Under the pieces are notes generated by a model that was not told the origin of the DNA, ran no database searches, and saw only the letters and a program-made list of their open reading frames with translations. Shown here in pieces: positions 43,352-55,878 of a DNA stretch of 64,000 nucleotides. The DNA comes from Pseudarthrobacter sulfonivorans (GTDB taxonomy: Bacteria; Actinomycetota; Actinomycetes; Actinomycetales; Micrococcaceae). A program made the position numbers and the translations under genes. How positions within the stretch are numbered: position 1 is the first letter of the stretch; the number at the start of each line of letters is the position of its first letter. The stretch spans positions 62,001 through 126,000 of the forward strand of contig NZ_JACXBW010000002.1 in the NCBI RefSeq assembly GCF_014712225.1. The letters are read 5' to 3'.

Positions 43352-45490
43352 ATGGGGAGATCCCGGCGGCAAAACAACGAATTCGCGGCACCGGCCTTCG
43401 ACGTGTTCCTTGAGGCCAGCCCGGACGCGCTCCTGGCCTTGGATGAGGACGGCGCCATCCTGATCGCGAACGCGTCGGCCAGCCGGCTTTTCGGCTATTC
43501 CCGTGATGAGCTGATCGGCAGCAACCACTGGATGCTCCTGTCGGAGGGGTTCCGCAACGAGACAGATCTGCTCCATGCGCGTCTGGTGGCTCAGCCCGAC
43601 GAACCGCAGCCGCCGCGCGAGGTGTATGGCCGGCACCGGGACGGCACCGAGTTCGCTGCCGAAATTGCCGGTTCCCTGCTCGACGACGTCGGCTCGCCAG
43701 TCCTGCTGCTCTCGGTCCGAAGCACCGCGCACCGGACAGGCCCGGACGCTGACCTCAATGAAGCGATGTCGCTTCTGGCCGCCACGCTGGAATCGACGGC
43801 GGACGGAATTCTGGTCATCAGCTCGGAAGGCAAGATCGCCGGCCTGAACGAGCAGTTCCTCACGATGTGGAGCATACCGCCGGAGCTGATGAAGGCCGCG
43901 TCCGACGAACCCGCCATGAGGGTGATCCTTGGCCAGGTGAAGGACCCCGAGTCCTTTCTGGCCCGCGTGATGGACCTGACCAAGGACGCCGACGCGGAAA
44001 GCCACGACACCATCGATTTCCTGGATGGCCGGACGTTTGAGCGGTATTCGCGTCCGCAGAAAGTGGGCGACCGGATAGTGGGCCGGGTCTGGAGTTTCCG
44101 CGATGTCACCCCGCGCCGGATGGCCCAGGAGCAGGCCGAGCAGGCACTGGCTGACCTGGCGGCGCAGGCCGAGCAGCTGCGGGCCATGGCGTTCAAGGAC
44201 CCGTTGACCGGCCTGGCGAACCGGGCGGTGTTCAACGCTGAACTCGTCCGTGCCCTGAAGGAACCGCGGCTCAAATCCGTGGACGTCCTCCTGCTGGATC
44301 TGGACGACTTCAAGGAGGTCAACGACATTCTCGGCCACCAGGCCGGTGATGACATGCTGGTGGAAGTTTCACGCCGGCTCCGCGGCTGCCTCCCCAACGC
44401 AGATGTGGTGGCCAGGCTGGGCGGTGATGAGTTTGTGGTGCTGCTGACGGCGTGCCCGGATGTGGAAGCCATCGCCGAGTGCATTGTCCGTTGCCTGCAC
44501 GTGCCGTTCTCCATCGAGGGCACCGTGCTGCGCCCCAGCCTGAGCATGGGACTGGCCTCCATCGGAAAGGATGCCCGGGGCGCTTCCGAACTGCTGCGCG
44601 AGGCGGATGTCGCCATGTATGCGGCCAAGGCTGCGGGAAAGAACCGTTTCCTGCGGTTCCACCCTGACATGATGACGGCCCTGGTCCGGCGGACCGATCT
44701 GGAGGCGGGCCTCCAGCTGGCAATTGCCCGCGGTGAGATCTCCGTGGACTTCCAACCCATCGTCTCGCCGCGGATGGGCCGGGTGGTCGAGTTTGAAGCA
44801 CTGGCGCGGTGGAACCGCGAGAACCACCGTGTCCCGCCGGCCGTGTTCATTCCGCTGGCCGAGCGCAGCGGCCTCATCAACGAAATCGGCACCGAAGTGA
44901 TGGCGCAAAGCCTGCAGCATCTGGCCTCCTGGCTGAGTGAGGATCCGTCGCGGTCACTGTCCATGAACGTCTCCGGAGTCCAGCTGCAGGAACTCGACTT
45001 CGCGGAGAATGTCCTGCGGCTTGCGGAAACCAGCGGCGTGGGCGCCTACCAGCTGGTGATGGAGGTCACCGAGAGCGTCTTCTTCGACGCCGACTGCAAC
45101 GTGATCAAACAGCTGAGCCGGCTGCGGGCGGCCGGGGCACGGGTGGCGCTGGACGATTTTGGTACCGGTTACTCCTCGCTGGGGCGGCTCCAGGACCTGC
45201 CGGTGGACATCGTCAAGATCGACAAAACCTTTGTGTCCATGGTGCGCACCGGTGCCGAGCGCCTTCCCATCCTGAGCTCCATGATCAACATGGCGCACAG
45301 CCTGGGGTTGACCGTCACGGCTGAAGGCATCGAAACCGAGGAGCAGGCGAACTACCTCATCGCCCTCGAGTGCGACTCGCTGCAGGGCTACCTGTTCTCG
45401 CACCCGGAACCTGCCGACCGGTTCGAGCATGCGCTGAAGAACGCAGGAGAGTCGCTCGACGTACTGGCAAGCCGCTCCGGGCCCAGCTAA
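43352..45490 (+). CDS. PAS-PAS-GGDEF-EAL cyclic-di-GMP signalling protein
   Basis: About 712 residues, with no membrane segment. Two PAS domains (about 15-120, with ASPDALLALDEDG, and 140-250, with ESTADGILVISSEG). The GGDEF domain (about 280-440) keeps an intact RLGGDEFVVLL but has no RxxD inhibitory site five residues before it. The EAL domain (about 450-700) keeps EFEALARW, DDFGTGYSSLG, VDIVKIDK and TAEGIETEEQ, so phosphodiesterase activity is likely. It could work both ways, switched by the PAS input. The ATG at 43352 is preferred over a TTG two codons earlier; GGGGGTGG is upstream. Confidence 0.93.
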   Translation: MGRSRRQNNEFAAPAFDVFLEASPDALLALDEDGAILIANASASRLFGYSRDELIGSNHWMLLSEGFRNETDLLHARLVAQPDEPQPPREVYGRHRDGTEFAAEIAGSLLDDVGSPVLLLSVRSTAHRTGPDADLNEAMSLLAATLESTADGILVISSEGKIAGLNEQFLTMWSIPPELMKAASDEPAMRVILGQVKDPESFLARVMDLTKDADAESHDTIDFLDGRTFERYSRPQKVGDRIVGRVWSFRDVTPRRMAQEQAEQALADLAAQAEQLRAMAFKDPLTGLANRAVFNAELVRALKEPRLKSVDVLLLDLDDFKEVNDILGHQAGDDMLVEVSRRLRGCLPNADVVARLGGDEFVVLLTACPDVEAIAECIVRCLHVPFSIEGTVLRPSLSMGLASIGKDARGASELLREADVAMYAAKAAGKNRFLRFHPDMMTALVRRTDLEAGLQLAIARGEISVDFQPIVSPRMGRVVEFEALARWNRENHRVPPAVFIPLAERSGLINEIGTEVMAQSLQHLASWLSEDPSRSLSMNVSGVQLQELDFAENVLRLAETSGVGAYQLVMEVTESVFFDADCNVIKQLSRLRAAGARVALDDFGTGYSSLGRLQDLPVDIVKIDKTFVSMVRTGAERLPILSSMINMAHSLGLTVTAEGIETEEQANYLIALECDSLQGYLFSHPEPADRFEHALKNAGESLDVLASRSGPS

Positions 45491-45534
45491 GCAATCACTG
45501 GCCACGTGGGAATCCGGGCGGGGACAATGACCTT

Positions 45535-46857
45535 ATGGAGGTTGTTGTCATTGAAACCCGGCCGCTCGGCGACCGCAGCTACGTGGTCCACGACGGCGGT
45601 GTGGCCCTGGTCATCGATCCGCAGCGGGACACGGACCGGGTGGAGGCCGCGGCGGCCCAAGCGCACGTCCGGATCACCCATGTTGCCGAGACGCACCTGC
45701 ACAACGACTACCTCAGCGGCGGTCTCATCCTGGCCCGCGCCCATGGCGCCGTGTATCTCGTGAACGGGGCGGACGCCGTCGGGTTCGAGCGCACGCCCAT
45801 AGCCGACGGCGGCACGGTCCGGGTGGGCCGGCTCACCGTGAAGGCGATAGCCACGCCGGGCCACACCCACCACCACCTCAGCTACGTGGTGACTGACGGG
45901 CAGGACCAGGCGGTGTTTTCCGGCGGCAGCCTTCTGTATGGGTCGGTGGGCAGGACGGACCTGGTTTCCCCGGCGGACACCGTCCCGCTCACCCACGCAC
46001 AGTATTCCTCGGTGCGCCGGCTCACCGCCGAGGCCCGGCCGGAGGCCGCCCTCTACCCTACCCACGGGTTCGGCTCCTTCTGTTCGTCCGGGCCGGCGTC
46101 GAGCGCGCACGCGTCCACTATCGGCGAGCAGCAGCAGAGCAACCATGCCTTCACGGACCCGGATGAGGACCACTTTGTGCAGGAGCTCATCAGCAACCTG
46201 AGCGCCTACCCTTCGTACTACGCACACATGGCCCCGGCCAACATGACGGGGCCGGGGCCGGCTGACCTCGCCGTGCCCGAATCCGTTGATCCGGACGAAC
46301 TCAGCCGCCGGCTCGCGGCCGGCGAGTGGGTGGTGGACCTGCGCCGGCGGGTGGCGTTCGCGGCCAGCCACCTGAAGGGATCCGTGAGTTTCGAGTACGG
46401 CCGCGGGTCCAGCTTCACCGCCTACCTCGGGTGGGTCCTCCCCTGGAACCGGCAGCTCACCCTGCTCGGAGCGGAAGGCGACGTTGAGAATGCCATCCGC
46501 GACCTGTCCCGCATCGGCATCGACTCCCCCGACGCCGCGCTCGGAACCGACCCGTCGGCACTCGCGCCGGGCACCGCCGTCGTGCATTATCCGCGGGTGG
46601 ACTGGCACGGGCTGAGGCAGGGCAGTCTCAGGGATGTGGTGCTGGACGTGCGCCGGACGGACGAGTACGACGCCGGCCATCTCGCCGGGGCGGTGAACAT
46701 TCCGCTGCATGAGCTGCTGCTGAGGATGCCTGAGATCCCGGCCGGAAAAGTGTGGGTGCACTGCGCCTCGGGATACCGGTCCGGGGTGGCGGCCAGCCTG
46801 CTTCAGCGCGCAGGCCGCGACGTTGTTCATGTTGACGCGAAGTACCCTCCGTCCTGA
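45535..46857 (+). CDS. Metallo-beta-lactamase-fold plus rhodanese sulfur-metabolism protein
   Basis: 440 residues. The N-terminal MBL domain (about 1-235) has ETHLHNDYLSGG, GHTHHHLSYVV and YPTHGFGSF, the metal ligands of the persulfide dioxygenase/glyoxalase II branch (HxHxDY form). Two rhodanese-like domains follow. The first (near 265-340) lacks a catalytic Cys; the second has WVHCASGYRSGVAASLL with Cys near 409. It probably handles persulfide or thiosulfate in the cytoplasm. An ACAAT box stands 6 nt before the ATG, with no Shine-Dalgarno. It sits between c-di-GMP genes, with no clear link. Confidence 0.88.
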   Translation: MEVVVIETRPLGDRSYVVHDGGVALVIDPQRDTDRVEAAAAQAHVRITHVAETHLHNDYLSGGLILARAHGAVYLVNGADAVGFERTPIADGGTVRVGRLTVKAIATPGHTHHHLSYVVTDGQDQAVFSGGSLLYGSVGRTDLVSPADTVPLTHAQYSSVRRLTAEARPEAALYPTHGFGSFCSSGPASSAHASTIGEQQQSNHAFTDPDEDHFVQELISNLSAYPSYYAHMAPANMTGPGPADLAVPESVDPDELSRRLAAGEWVVDLRRRVAFAASHLKGSVSFEYGRGSSFTAYLGWVLPWNRQLTLLGAEGDVENAIRDLSRIGIDSPDAALGTDPSALAPGTAVVHYPRVDWHGLRQGSLRDVVLDVRRTDEYDAGHLAGAVNIPLHELLLRMPEIPAGKVWVHCASGYRSGVAASLLQRAGRDVVHVDAKYPPS

Positions 46858-46958
46858 GGTGTGAGCGATACCATAGGTAAGCGTCTTCGCCCAGGTCTCG
46901 GGCGGGCCCAAGTCTCAGAATTTCAGGGTTTGCGGCGCACCGATGGGGAGGACACCGC

Positions 46959-50452
<3,494 letters not shown>

Positions 50453-50456
<4 letters not shown>

Positions 50457-51361
50457 AAGTCCTGGTGGCAGATGACGATCCGGGCTCACTCATGGTGGCC
50501 AGGGCCGCCGTCGAACGTTCCGGGCATGACTGCCTGACGGCGGCGGACGGCGACGAGGCGTGGGCGCTGTACCTCGAGCACCAGCCGGACGTGGTGGTCA
50601 CGGACTGGATGATGCCGGGGATGGACGGGCTGGCGCTGTGCCGGGCCATCCGGGCGCGCGAGGCGGACCTGTACACGTACATCGTGATGCTGACGTCGCA
50701 GGGGTCACGGGACGACGTGCTCGCGGGACTCGAGGCCGGCGCAGACGACTACGTCACCAAGCCCCTGGATCCGTTTGTCCTGCACGCGCGGCTGCTCGTG
50801 GCCCTCCGGATCACCACGCTGCACGCTGATCTGGCGCACTACCGGAAAGTGCTGTCGCAGCAGGCGCGGACCGATCCGCTGACCGGCCTGAACAACCGGC
50901 TCAAGCTGTCGGAGGACCTGGAGCAGCTGCATGGCCGGAGCCATCGGTACACGGAAGGGTACTGCGTGGCCATGTGCGATGTGGACAACTTCAAGAGCTA
51001 CAACGACATCTACGGGCACCAGGCTGGCGATCTTGCGCTGCGGACGGTGGCTGCGGCATTGGTGGGTGCCGCCCGGAAGACCGATGGTGTGTACCGGTAC
51101 GGCGGCGAGGAGTTCCTGCTGGTGCTGCCCAACCAGTCGCAGGTCGGCGCCAAGGCGTCCATGGAACGGGCCCTTGATGCGGTGCGGGAGCTGAACATTC
51201 CGCATTCCGGGGATCCCACGGGACGGCTGACGCTGAGCGCCGGGATTTCCGCGTTCACCGCTGAGCACAGGGCCGACGCCGATACTCTCCTGGGCGAGGC
51301 GGACGCCGCACTCTACGCGGCCAAGGCGGCCGGGCGGAACCGGGTGGAGCTGGCGCTGTAG
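50453..51361 (+). CDS. Response regulator diguanylate cyclase (REC-GGDEF)
   Basis: 302 residues. The receiver (about 1-120) has LVADDDPGSL, the phospho-Asp in VVTDWMMPGMDG and a Lys in VTKPLDP. The GGDEF domain (about 140-300) has DPLTGLNNR and an intact RYGGEEFLLVLP. RKTD stands five residues before GGEEF, the RxxD product-inhibition site. It makes c-di-GMP when phosphorylated (PleD/WspR type). The GTG start overlaps the hybrid kinase stop by 4 nt, so the kinase HPt is its likely phosphodonor. Confidence 0.95.
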
Positions 51362-51413
51362 GCGGGGGCGCTAAGTGGCCGGGGTGCGGCCGCCGGGGAC
51401 GGCCCTCTGGCCG

Positions 51414-51953
51414 CTACGCGGCGGTCTTGCGCTGATTGGTCTGCTTTTTGGCGGGCTGGTGCGTGGCCGGGCGGTACTGAACCTGCTGCGTCGTTGGGGT
51501 GGACTGTCCGGGGGCTTCCGGAGCGGACTGCCCTGGAGTCTCAGGGGCGGCCTTCTCGGGTGCTTCGGGGGTGGCCTGCGGGTCCTGCGCCAGTTCGGTT
51601 TCGGCGACCTCGTCTGGCGACCCTTCCTGGTCCGCCAGTTCGGTTTCGGCGACCTCGTCCGGCGACAGTTCGTCGTTGGCCCATTCATAGTCGGCCAATT
51701 CGTCCTGCGCGTACTGGCGGTTGCGGCGCCAGCGTCGGACCAGGTCTGCGGCGGCGATGATGCCTGCCAGCGGGGTCAGGACTGCCGCGCCGTAGACAAA
51801 CAGCATCCAGGTCAGGGTGGCCATGGGCGGCTGATTGTTGTGCAGGAGGGAGAGGCCGCCAAACATGGCGATGGTCCAGAACAGCACCACGACCGTCAGC
51901 ACAGCCGCCGCCGGAAAATACTGGTTGCTCACGATTTTTTTCAGGGTTTCCAC
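51414..51953 (-). CDS. Two-helix membrane protein with acidic and Pro-rich repeated tail
   Basis: 179 residues from the GTG at 51953 (AGGAGGA 6 nt upstream; longer frames lack signals). Two membrane segments (about 13-35 and 45-68) are followed by a basic RRWRRNR and a long tail. The tail holds two near-identical units, SPDEVAETELA (42-bp DNA repeat), then Pro/Glu/Thr/Gln stretches (APETPGQSAPEAPGQS) and a basic KKQTNQRK end. No family was recognised. It could be a membrane-tethered scaffold. The gene is convergent with the cyclase gene. Confidence 0.7.
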   Translation of the reverse strand: METLKKIVSNQYFPAAAVLTVVVLFWTIAMFGGLSLLHNNQPPMATLTWMLFVYGAAVLTPLAGIIAAADLVRRWRRNRQYAQDELADYEWANDELSPDEVAETELADQEGSPDEVAETELAQDPQATPEAPEKAAPETPGQSAPEAPGQSTPTTQQVQYRPATHQPAKKQTNQRKTAA

Positions 51954-52172
51954 GCACTTCCTCCTGCCTGGCCGGGGCGCAGCGCAAGGCCGCATAGAGA
52001 CAAGTATGAGCCTGCAGGGCCGTGGATTCGCGCAACACGCAGGCAGTGGTGACGAACATAACTTGACCAGCCGCCCTTTGACGCCCTTCCCCATTGGCGG
52101 GCTGCAGAATACCGTGGACTTGTCCGGCGCGTCCGCCGGCCTGCACTGCAGCCAGAACCCTTGGAGGTCCTC

Positions 52173-52724
52173 ATGCGTAAAGTCACGTCCGGCCTGTTCC
52201 ACTCCGTTGACGGTGTGGTGTCAGATCCGAATCTCTGGCAGTTCGACAGCTTCGATGACGATCTGGGCAAGGGCCTCACCGGTGTAATGGAGCGGGTGGA
52301 TACCGTCGTGTTGGGACGGGTGAGCTACCAGGAGTGGGCAGGTTACTGGCCCACCGCGTCCGCCGATCAGGATTTCGCCGGCTTCATCAACTCCGTGGAC
52401 AAGTTTGTGGCCTCCCGGACGCTCAAGGAACCGCTGGAGTGGCAGAACTCGCACGTGATCGAGGGTCCGCTGGAGGAATTCGTGACCGGCCTGAAAGAGA
52501 GCGACGGCGGCGAGATCGCCGTCATGGGCAGCATCTCGGTGGTGCGCCAACTGCTGTTCGCCGGACTGCTGGACGAGCTGACCCTCATGACCCACCCGGT
52601 GGTGGCAGGCAGCGGCCGTCGCCTGTTCGAAGCCGGCGACCCCACCACCCGGCTCAGCCTGACGGACCAGTACCGCACCGCCAAGGGCAACGTGGTCAGC
52701 ACCTACAGCCTGCTCGGCGAATAG
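52173..52724 (+). CDS. Dihydrofolate-reductase-like protein (RibD C-terminal domain)
   Basis: 183 residues. RibD_C fold: N-terminal KVTSGLFHSVDGVVSDP, a VLGRVSYQEWAGYWP helix, the nucleotide-binding VMGSISVVRQLLFAGLLDEL, and the C-terminal HPVVAGSGRRLFE. Such stand-alone proteins are abundant in actinobacteria and their substrates are mostly unknown. The start is the ATG at 52173, with TTGGAGG 6 nt upstream. The gene is divergent from the 51414 membrane protein and convergent with the MocR regulator. Confidence 0.88.
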   Translation: MRKVTSGLFHSVDGVVSDPNLWQFDSFDDDLGKGLTGVMERVDTVVLGRVSYQEWAGYWPTASADQDFAGFINSVDKFVASRTLKEPLEWQNSHVIEGPLEEFVTGLKESDGGEIAVMGSISVVRQLLFAGLLDELTLMTHPVVAGSGRRLFEAGDPTTRLSLTDQYRTAKGNVVSTYSLLGE

Positions 52725-52740
52725 GGCGCCGGCCTGGCGA

Positions 52741-54153
52741 TCAGCCCCCGTTCCGCTCCAGCATCCGGCCGATAATCCGGGCGCCCTCGGGGAAGGCGCC
52801 CGGATTCGTGCCCGAGTAGTTGAGCCGGATGAACGGGCCAGCCGGCTCGGCGGGGAACCATTCCCGCCCCGCGGCAATGATCACCCCGGCGGTCTCGCAG
52901 TCGCGGGCCAGCCTGTCCAGGTCCGTCCCGTCCGGCAGCCGAGCCCAGAGGTTCAGCCCTCCCTTGGGAATCTGTTCGAGGTGGGCCTGCGGAACGTGTT
53001 CGCGCAGGCTGGTGACCAGGAGATCGCGGCGGGACTGGAGCTGGTGGCGGAGGCCGCGAAGGTGCGTCTGCCACGCGGGCTGCGTCACGACGTCGAGCGC
53101 TGCCGCCTGGAGCAGCCCGCTGACGTACATCGACTCCGCCGCCCGGTCCGCCAGGATGCGCTCCCGGGCGGGTCCGCGCGCGATCACCGCTGCGATCCGG
53201 ATGGAGGGCGAGACGCTCTTGGTCAGCGAGCGCAGGTAGACCACATGGCCGGAGTCGTCCCGGGAGGCCAGGGGCATCGGGTTGGAGGTAATGCCGAAGT
53301 CGTGGGCCCAGTCGTCCTCCACAAGGAAAGCGCCCTTAGCGCGCACCACGTCCAGGACCTCCTCGGCGCGTTCCGCCGACCATTGGGCGCCGGTGGGGTT
53401 CGCGTAGTTGGGCTGCGCGTAGAAGAGCCGGGCGCCGGTTTCGTCGAACGCCCGGGCCAGTTCCACCGGGTCGGGACCTTCGGGACCGCTGGGCACCGGG
53501 ACAACCTGCACACCCGCCTGCGCCGCGGCCAGGATGGCGCCCCAGTAAGTGGGCGATTCCATCAGGAGCGGCCGCCCGCTGCCGGCGAGCGCGGTGAAGA
53601 TGGAGCTGAGGCCGCTTTGGCTGCCGGGAAGTACGACGACGTCGCTCGGGTTCGGCGGTGCGGTCCCCGCCGGCGCGGAGGCACCGAGTTCGTGGGCGAA
53701 CCAGGACTGCAGTTCCGGCAGGCCCGCGGCCGCCGCGCGGAACAGGGCGGCGTCGCCGCGGGCGGCGCGCGTGAGGGCGGCGCGCACCAGCCGCTCGGGC
53801 AGGAGTTCGCGGGCCGGGTAACCGGAATGGAAGGCGATGGCGTCATTCGGCACGTCGCGCATGGTGCCGGAAGCGGACGGAAGGGGTGCCTGCGGTGACC
53901 GCAGGGCGGAAGTCTGCCAGCCGTAGTCGGACGGGCGGGCAGACCGGACAGCCCCCACGAACGTCCCGACGCCGGGCCGGCTTTCAATGAGGCCCTGCGC
54001 TGTGAGGGTCTGCAGGGCCTTTTGCACCGTGACGGGACTGGCCTGGTATTCGGCCACGAGCGACCGTGTGGACGGCAGCTTGGCACCGGGCGCCGCGGCT
54101 GCGATCAACTTTTTCAGATGCACCACGATCCGCGAGCTGCTATCGTTGTTCAT
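52741..54153 (-). CDS. MocR-family regulator (GntR helix-turn-helix plus aminotransferase domain)
   Basis: 470 residues from the ATG at 54153; the frame extends further but without function. A GntR winged helix (about 10-75: KLPSTRSLVAEYQASPVTVQ) is joined to a class I aminotransferase fold (about 100-465). The latter has VVLPGSQSGLSSIF, the Asn and Tyr of YAQPNYANPTG, VEDDWAHDF, and the PLP lysine in LRSLTKSVSPSIR. It is probably a PLP-responsive regulator of the divergent EamA and PaiB-like genes. A TACTGT box lies 8 nt upstream, inside a perfect 12-bp palindrome. Confidence 0.92.
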   Translation of the reverse strand: MNNDSSSRIVVHLKKLIAAAAPGAKLPSTRSLVAEYQASPVTVQKALQTLTAQGLIESRPGVGTFVGAVRSARPSDYGWQTSALRSPQAPLPSASGTMRDVPNDAIAFHSGYPARELLPERLVRAALTRAARGDAALFRAAAAGLPELQSWFAHELGASAPAGTAPPNPSDVVVLPGSQSGLSSIFTALAGSGRPLLMESPTYWGAILAAAQAGVQVVPVPSGPEGPDPVELARAFDETGARLFYAQPNYANPTGAQWSAERAEEVLDVVRAKGAFLVEDDWAHDFGITSNPMPLASRDDSGHVVYLRSLTKSVSPSIRIAAVIARGPARERILADRAAESMYVSGLLQAAALDVVTQPAWQTHLRGLRHQLQSRRDLLVTSLREHVPQAHLEQIPKGGLNLWARLPDGTDLDRLARDCETAGVIIAAGREWFPAEPAGPFIRLNYSGTNPGAFPEGARIIGRMLERNGG

Positions 54154-54177
54154 GAGAGATAACAGTAGCGCTACTAT
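54152..54177. promoter_or_regulatory. Shared promoter and palindromic operator for mocR-like and eamA genes
   Basis: AGTAGCGCTACT (54164-54175) is a perfect palindrome. It contains a -10-like TACTAT for the plus strand (54172-54177) and TACTGT for the minus strand (54170-54165 region). A regulator bound here would cover both promoters. The ATG of the MocR gene lies only 11 nt away. Confidence 0.55.
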
Positions 54178-54190
54178 CCTTTTTCGGCCA

Positions 54191-55129
54191 GTGGTATCGT
54201 CCCGTTCCGCTGCAGGCCTGTGGTGGGGCCTCGTCGGAGTAGCGGCCTTTTCATTCACCGTGCCGTTCACCAAGATCGCGGTGGCTGGACTCTCGCCTTT
54301 GTTCATCGGGTCCGGCCGGGCGGTGGTGGCCGCCATCCTCGCTGCCGCGGCCTTGGCACTCACCCGGCAGCGACTCCCCCGTGGTTCGCAGTGGGGCCGG
54401 CTGGCACTCGTGGCGGGCGGCGTCGTCGTCGGCTTTCCCCTCCTCACCTCCTTCGCGCTCACCGCCACCCCGGCCAGCCACGGCGCGGTGGTGATCGCGC
54501 TGCTCCCGGCCGCGACCGCGACGGCGGCAGTCCTCCGCGGGCGCGAACGTCCCCCGACGGCGTTCTGGCTCATCACCGGCGTGGGAGCGCTGGCAGCCAT
54601 CGGCTTCGCATCCATGCAATCCGGCGGTTTCGGGCAGCTGCACCGGGCGGACGTGCTGCTCCTCGGCGCGGTTGTGGCCGCGGCCATCGGCTACGCGGAA
54701 GGCGGACTGCTGGCCCGCGAGCTCGGCGCCTGGCAGACCGTGTCCTGGGCCCTGGTCCTGGCCTCGCCGCTGATGGTGTTCCTCGCCGCGGTTTCCGTGG
54801 CGCAGCAGCCGCCGTCGGCCAGCCCGGCCCAGTGGGCGGCGTTCGCCTACCTCGGTGTGATCAGCATGTTCCTGGGCTTCTTCGCCTGGTACCGCGGCCT
54901 GGCCATCGGACCCATGGCGCAGGTCAGCCAGATCCAGCTCGTCCAGCCGGTGCTGAGCATCTGCTGGGCGGGCCTCCTGCTCGGCGAGGCCCTGACCTGG
55001 ACCACCATCGTCGGCGGCGTCGCCGTGATCCTGTGTGCCGGCGCCGCCGTCCGGGTCAGGCTCAGGCCGGCGGCGGCTCAACCTGCCGAAGTAACCGCCA
55101 CCCCATCGCTCCAGACTGTAAAGGACTAG
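54191..55129 (+). CDS. EamA-family (DMT) transporter
   Basis: About 312 residues with ten membrane segments in two EamA repeats (AAGLWWGLVGVAAFSFTVPF opens the first; LGVISMFLGFFAWYRGLAIG lies in the second). Members export metabolites, amino acids or drugs. An in-frame ATG at 54152 would start inside the MocR gene and upstream of the likely promoter, so I prefer the GTG at 54191, 13 nt after the TACTAT box. It is followed after 4 nt by the PaiB-like gene and is likely controlled by the divergent MocR regulator. Confidence 0.88.
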   Translation: MVSSRSAAGLWWGLVGVAAFSFTVPFTKIAVAGLSPLFIGSGRAVVAAILAAAALALTRQRLPRGSQWGRLALVAGGVVVGFPLLTSFALTATPASHGAVVIALLPAATATAAVLRGRERPPTAFWLITGVGALAAIGFASMQSGGFGQLHRADVLLLGAVVAAAIGYAEGGLLARELGAWQTVSWALVLASPLMVFLAAVSVAQQPPSASPAQWAAFAYLGVISMFLGFFAWYRGLAIGPMAQVSQIQLVQPVLSICWAGLLLGEALTWTTIVGGVAVILCAGAAVRVRLRPAAAQPAEVTATPSLQTVKD

Positions 55130-55133
55130 CACC

Positions 55134-55763
55134 ATGTACGTTCCAGCCCATTTCGAAGCCGGCCCGGACGCCGTCCAGGGCCTCCTCACCCGGCCGGGTG
55201 CAGCCAATCTGGTCACCATGACCTCGAAGGGCCTGCTGGCCACGCTGCTGCCGTTCGTCTTCACCCCGTCGGTGGGCGAACACGGCGCCCTGCAGACGCA
55301 CGTCGCCCGGAACAACCAGCAGTGGTCTGAACCGGCAATCGGGGAAGCGCTCATGATCATCCAGGGTGCGGACGCTTATGTCTCGCCGTCCTGGTACGCG
55401 TCGAAGGCCGAGCACGGGCGGGTAGTGCCCACGTGGAACTACTCGACGGCCCATGTCTACGGAAAGCTCGTGGTCCACGACGATCCGGAATGGCTCGGTG
55501 GCCAAGTCAGGCGGCTGTCCGGCATCAACGAGGCCGGCTTCGACCACCCCTGGAGCGTGGACGATGCACCGGAGCGCTACATCTCAGGGCAGCTGCGGGC
55601 CATCGTGGGGCTTGAACTGGTCATCACGCGGATCGAGGCCAAGGCCAAGCTCAGCCAGAACCGCCCCGACGCCGACATCGACGGTGTCGTAGCCGGGCTC
55701 CGTGCGCAGGGTCAGTCGGAGAGCGCGGCCGACGTCAGCCAAGCCCGGCCTGCCAAGGCTTAG
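55134..55763 (+). CDS. PaiB-like FMN-binding split-barrel protein
   Basis: 209 residues, the normal length of FMN-binding negative transcriptional regulators (PaiB family). N-terminal MYVPAHFE, then LPFVFTP, HVARNNQQW, ALMIIQGADAYVSPSWYASK and VPTWNYSTAHVYGKL are family blocks. The fold is related to pyridoxamine-phosphate oxidase; true DNA binding is doubtful for most members. It follows the EamA gene after 4 nt and forms a unit with it and the PLP-type MocR regulator. A 66-bp palindrome follows. Confidence 0.92.
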   Translation: MYVPAHFEAGPDAVQGLLTRPGAANLVTMTSKGLLATLLPFVFTPSVGEHGALQTHVARNNQQWSEPAIGEALMIIQGADAYVSPSWYASKAEHGRVVPTWNYSTAHVYGKLVVHDDPEWLGGQVRRLSGINEAGFDHPWSVDDAPERYISGQLRAIVGLELVITRIEAKAKLSQNRPDADIDGVVAGLRAQGQSESAADVSQARPAKA

Positions 55764-55788
55764 GTCCCGGCCCACCTAATACACCGCG

Positions 55789-55854
55789 CCCAACTAGGTA
55801 GCAGCAGATGTCGTTATGAGCCCTCAAAACGACATCTGCTGCTACCTAGTTGGG
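55789..55854. repeat. 66-bp palindromic repeat, copy 4
   Basis: CCCAACT and AGTTGGG ends. The centre GAGCCCTC is the reverse complement of the centre of copy 2, so this copy is inverted. It has the GTCG/CGAC stem as in copy 1, and a T-to-A change in one arm makes a mismatch. It lies between convergent genes. Confidence 0.9.
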
Positions 55855-55878
55855 ATCCTGAACCGGCACCGGCAGAAC

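Noticed and set aside
46364-46857. Separate rhodanese gene
   Set aside because: The rhodanese part is in frame with the MBL domain without an internal start that has a ribosome site; it is one fused protein.
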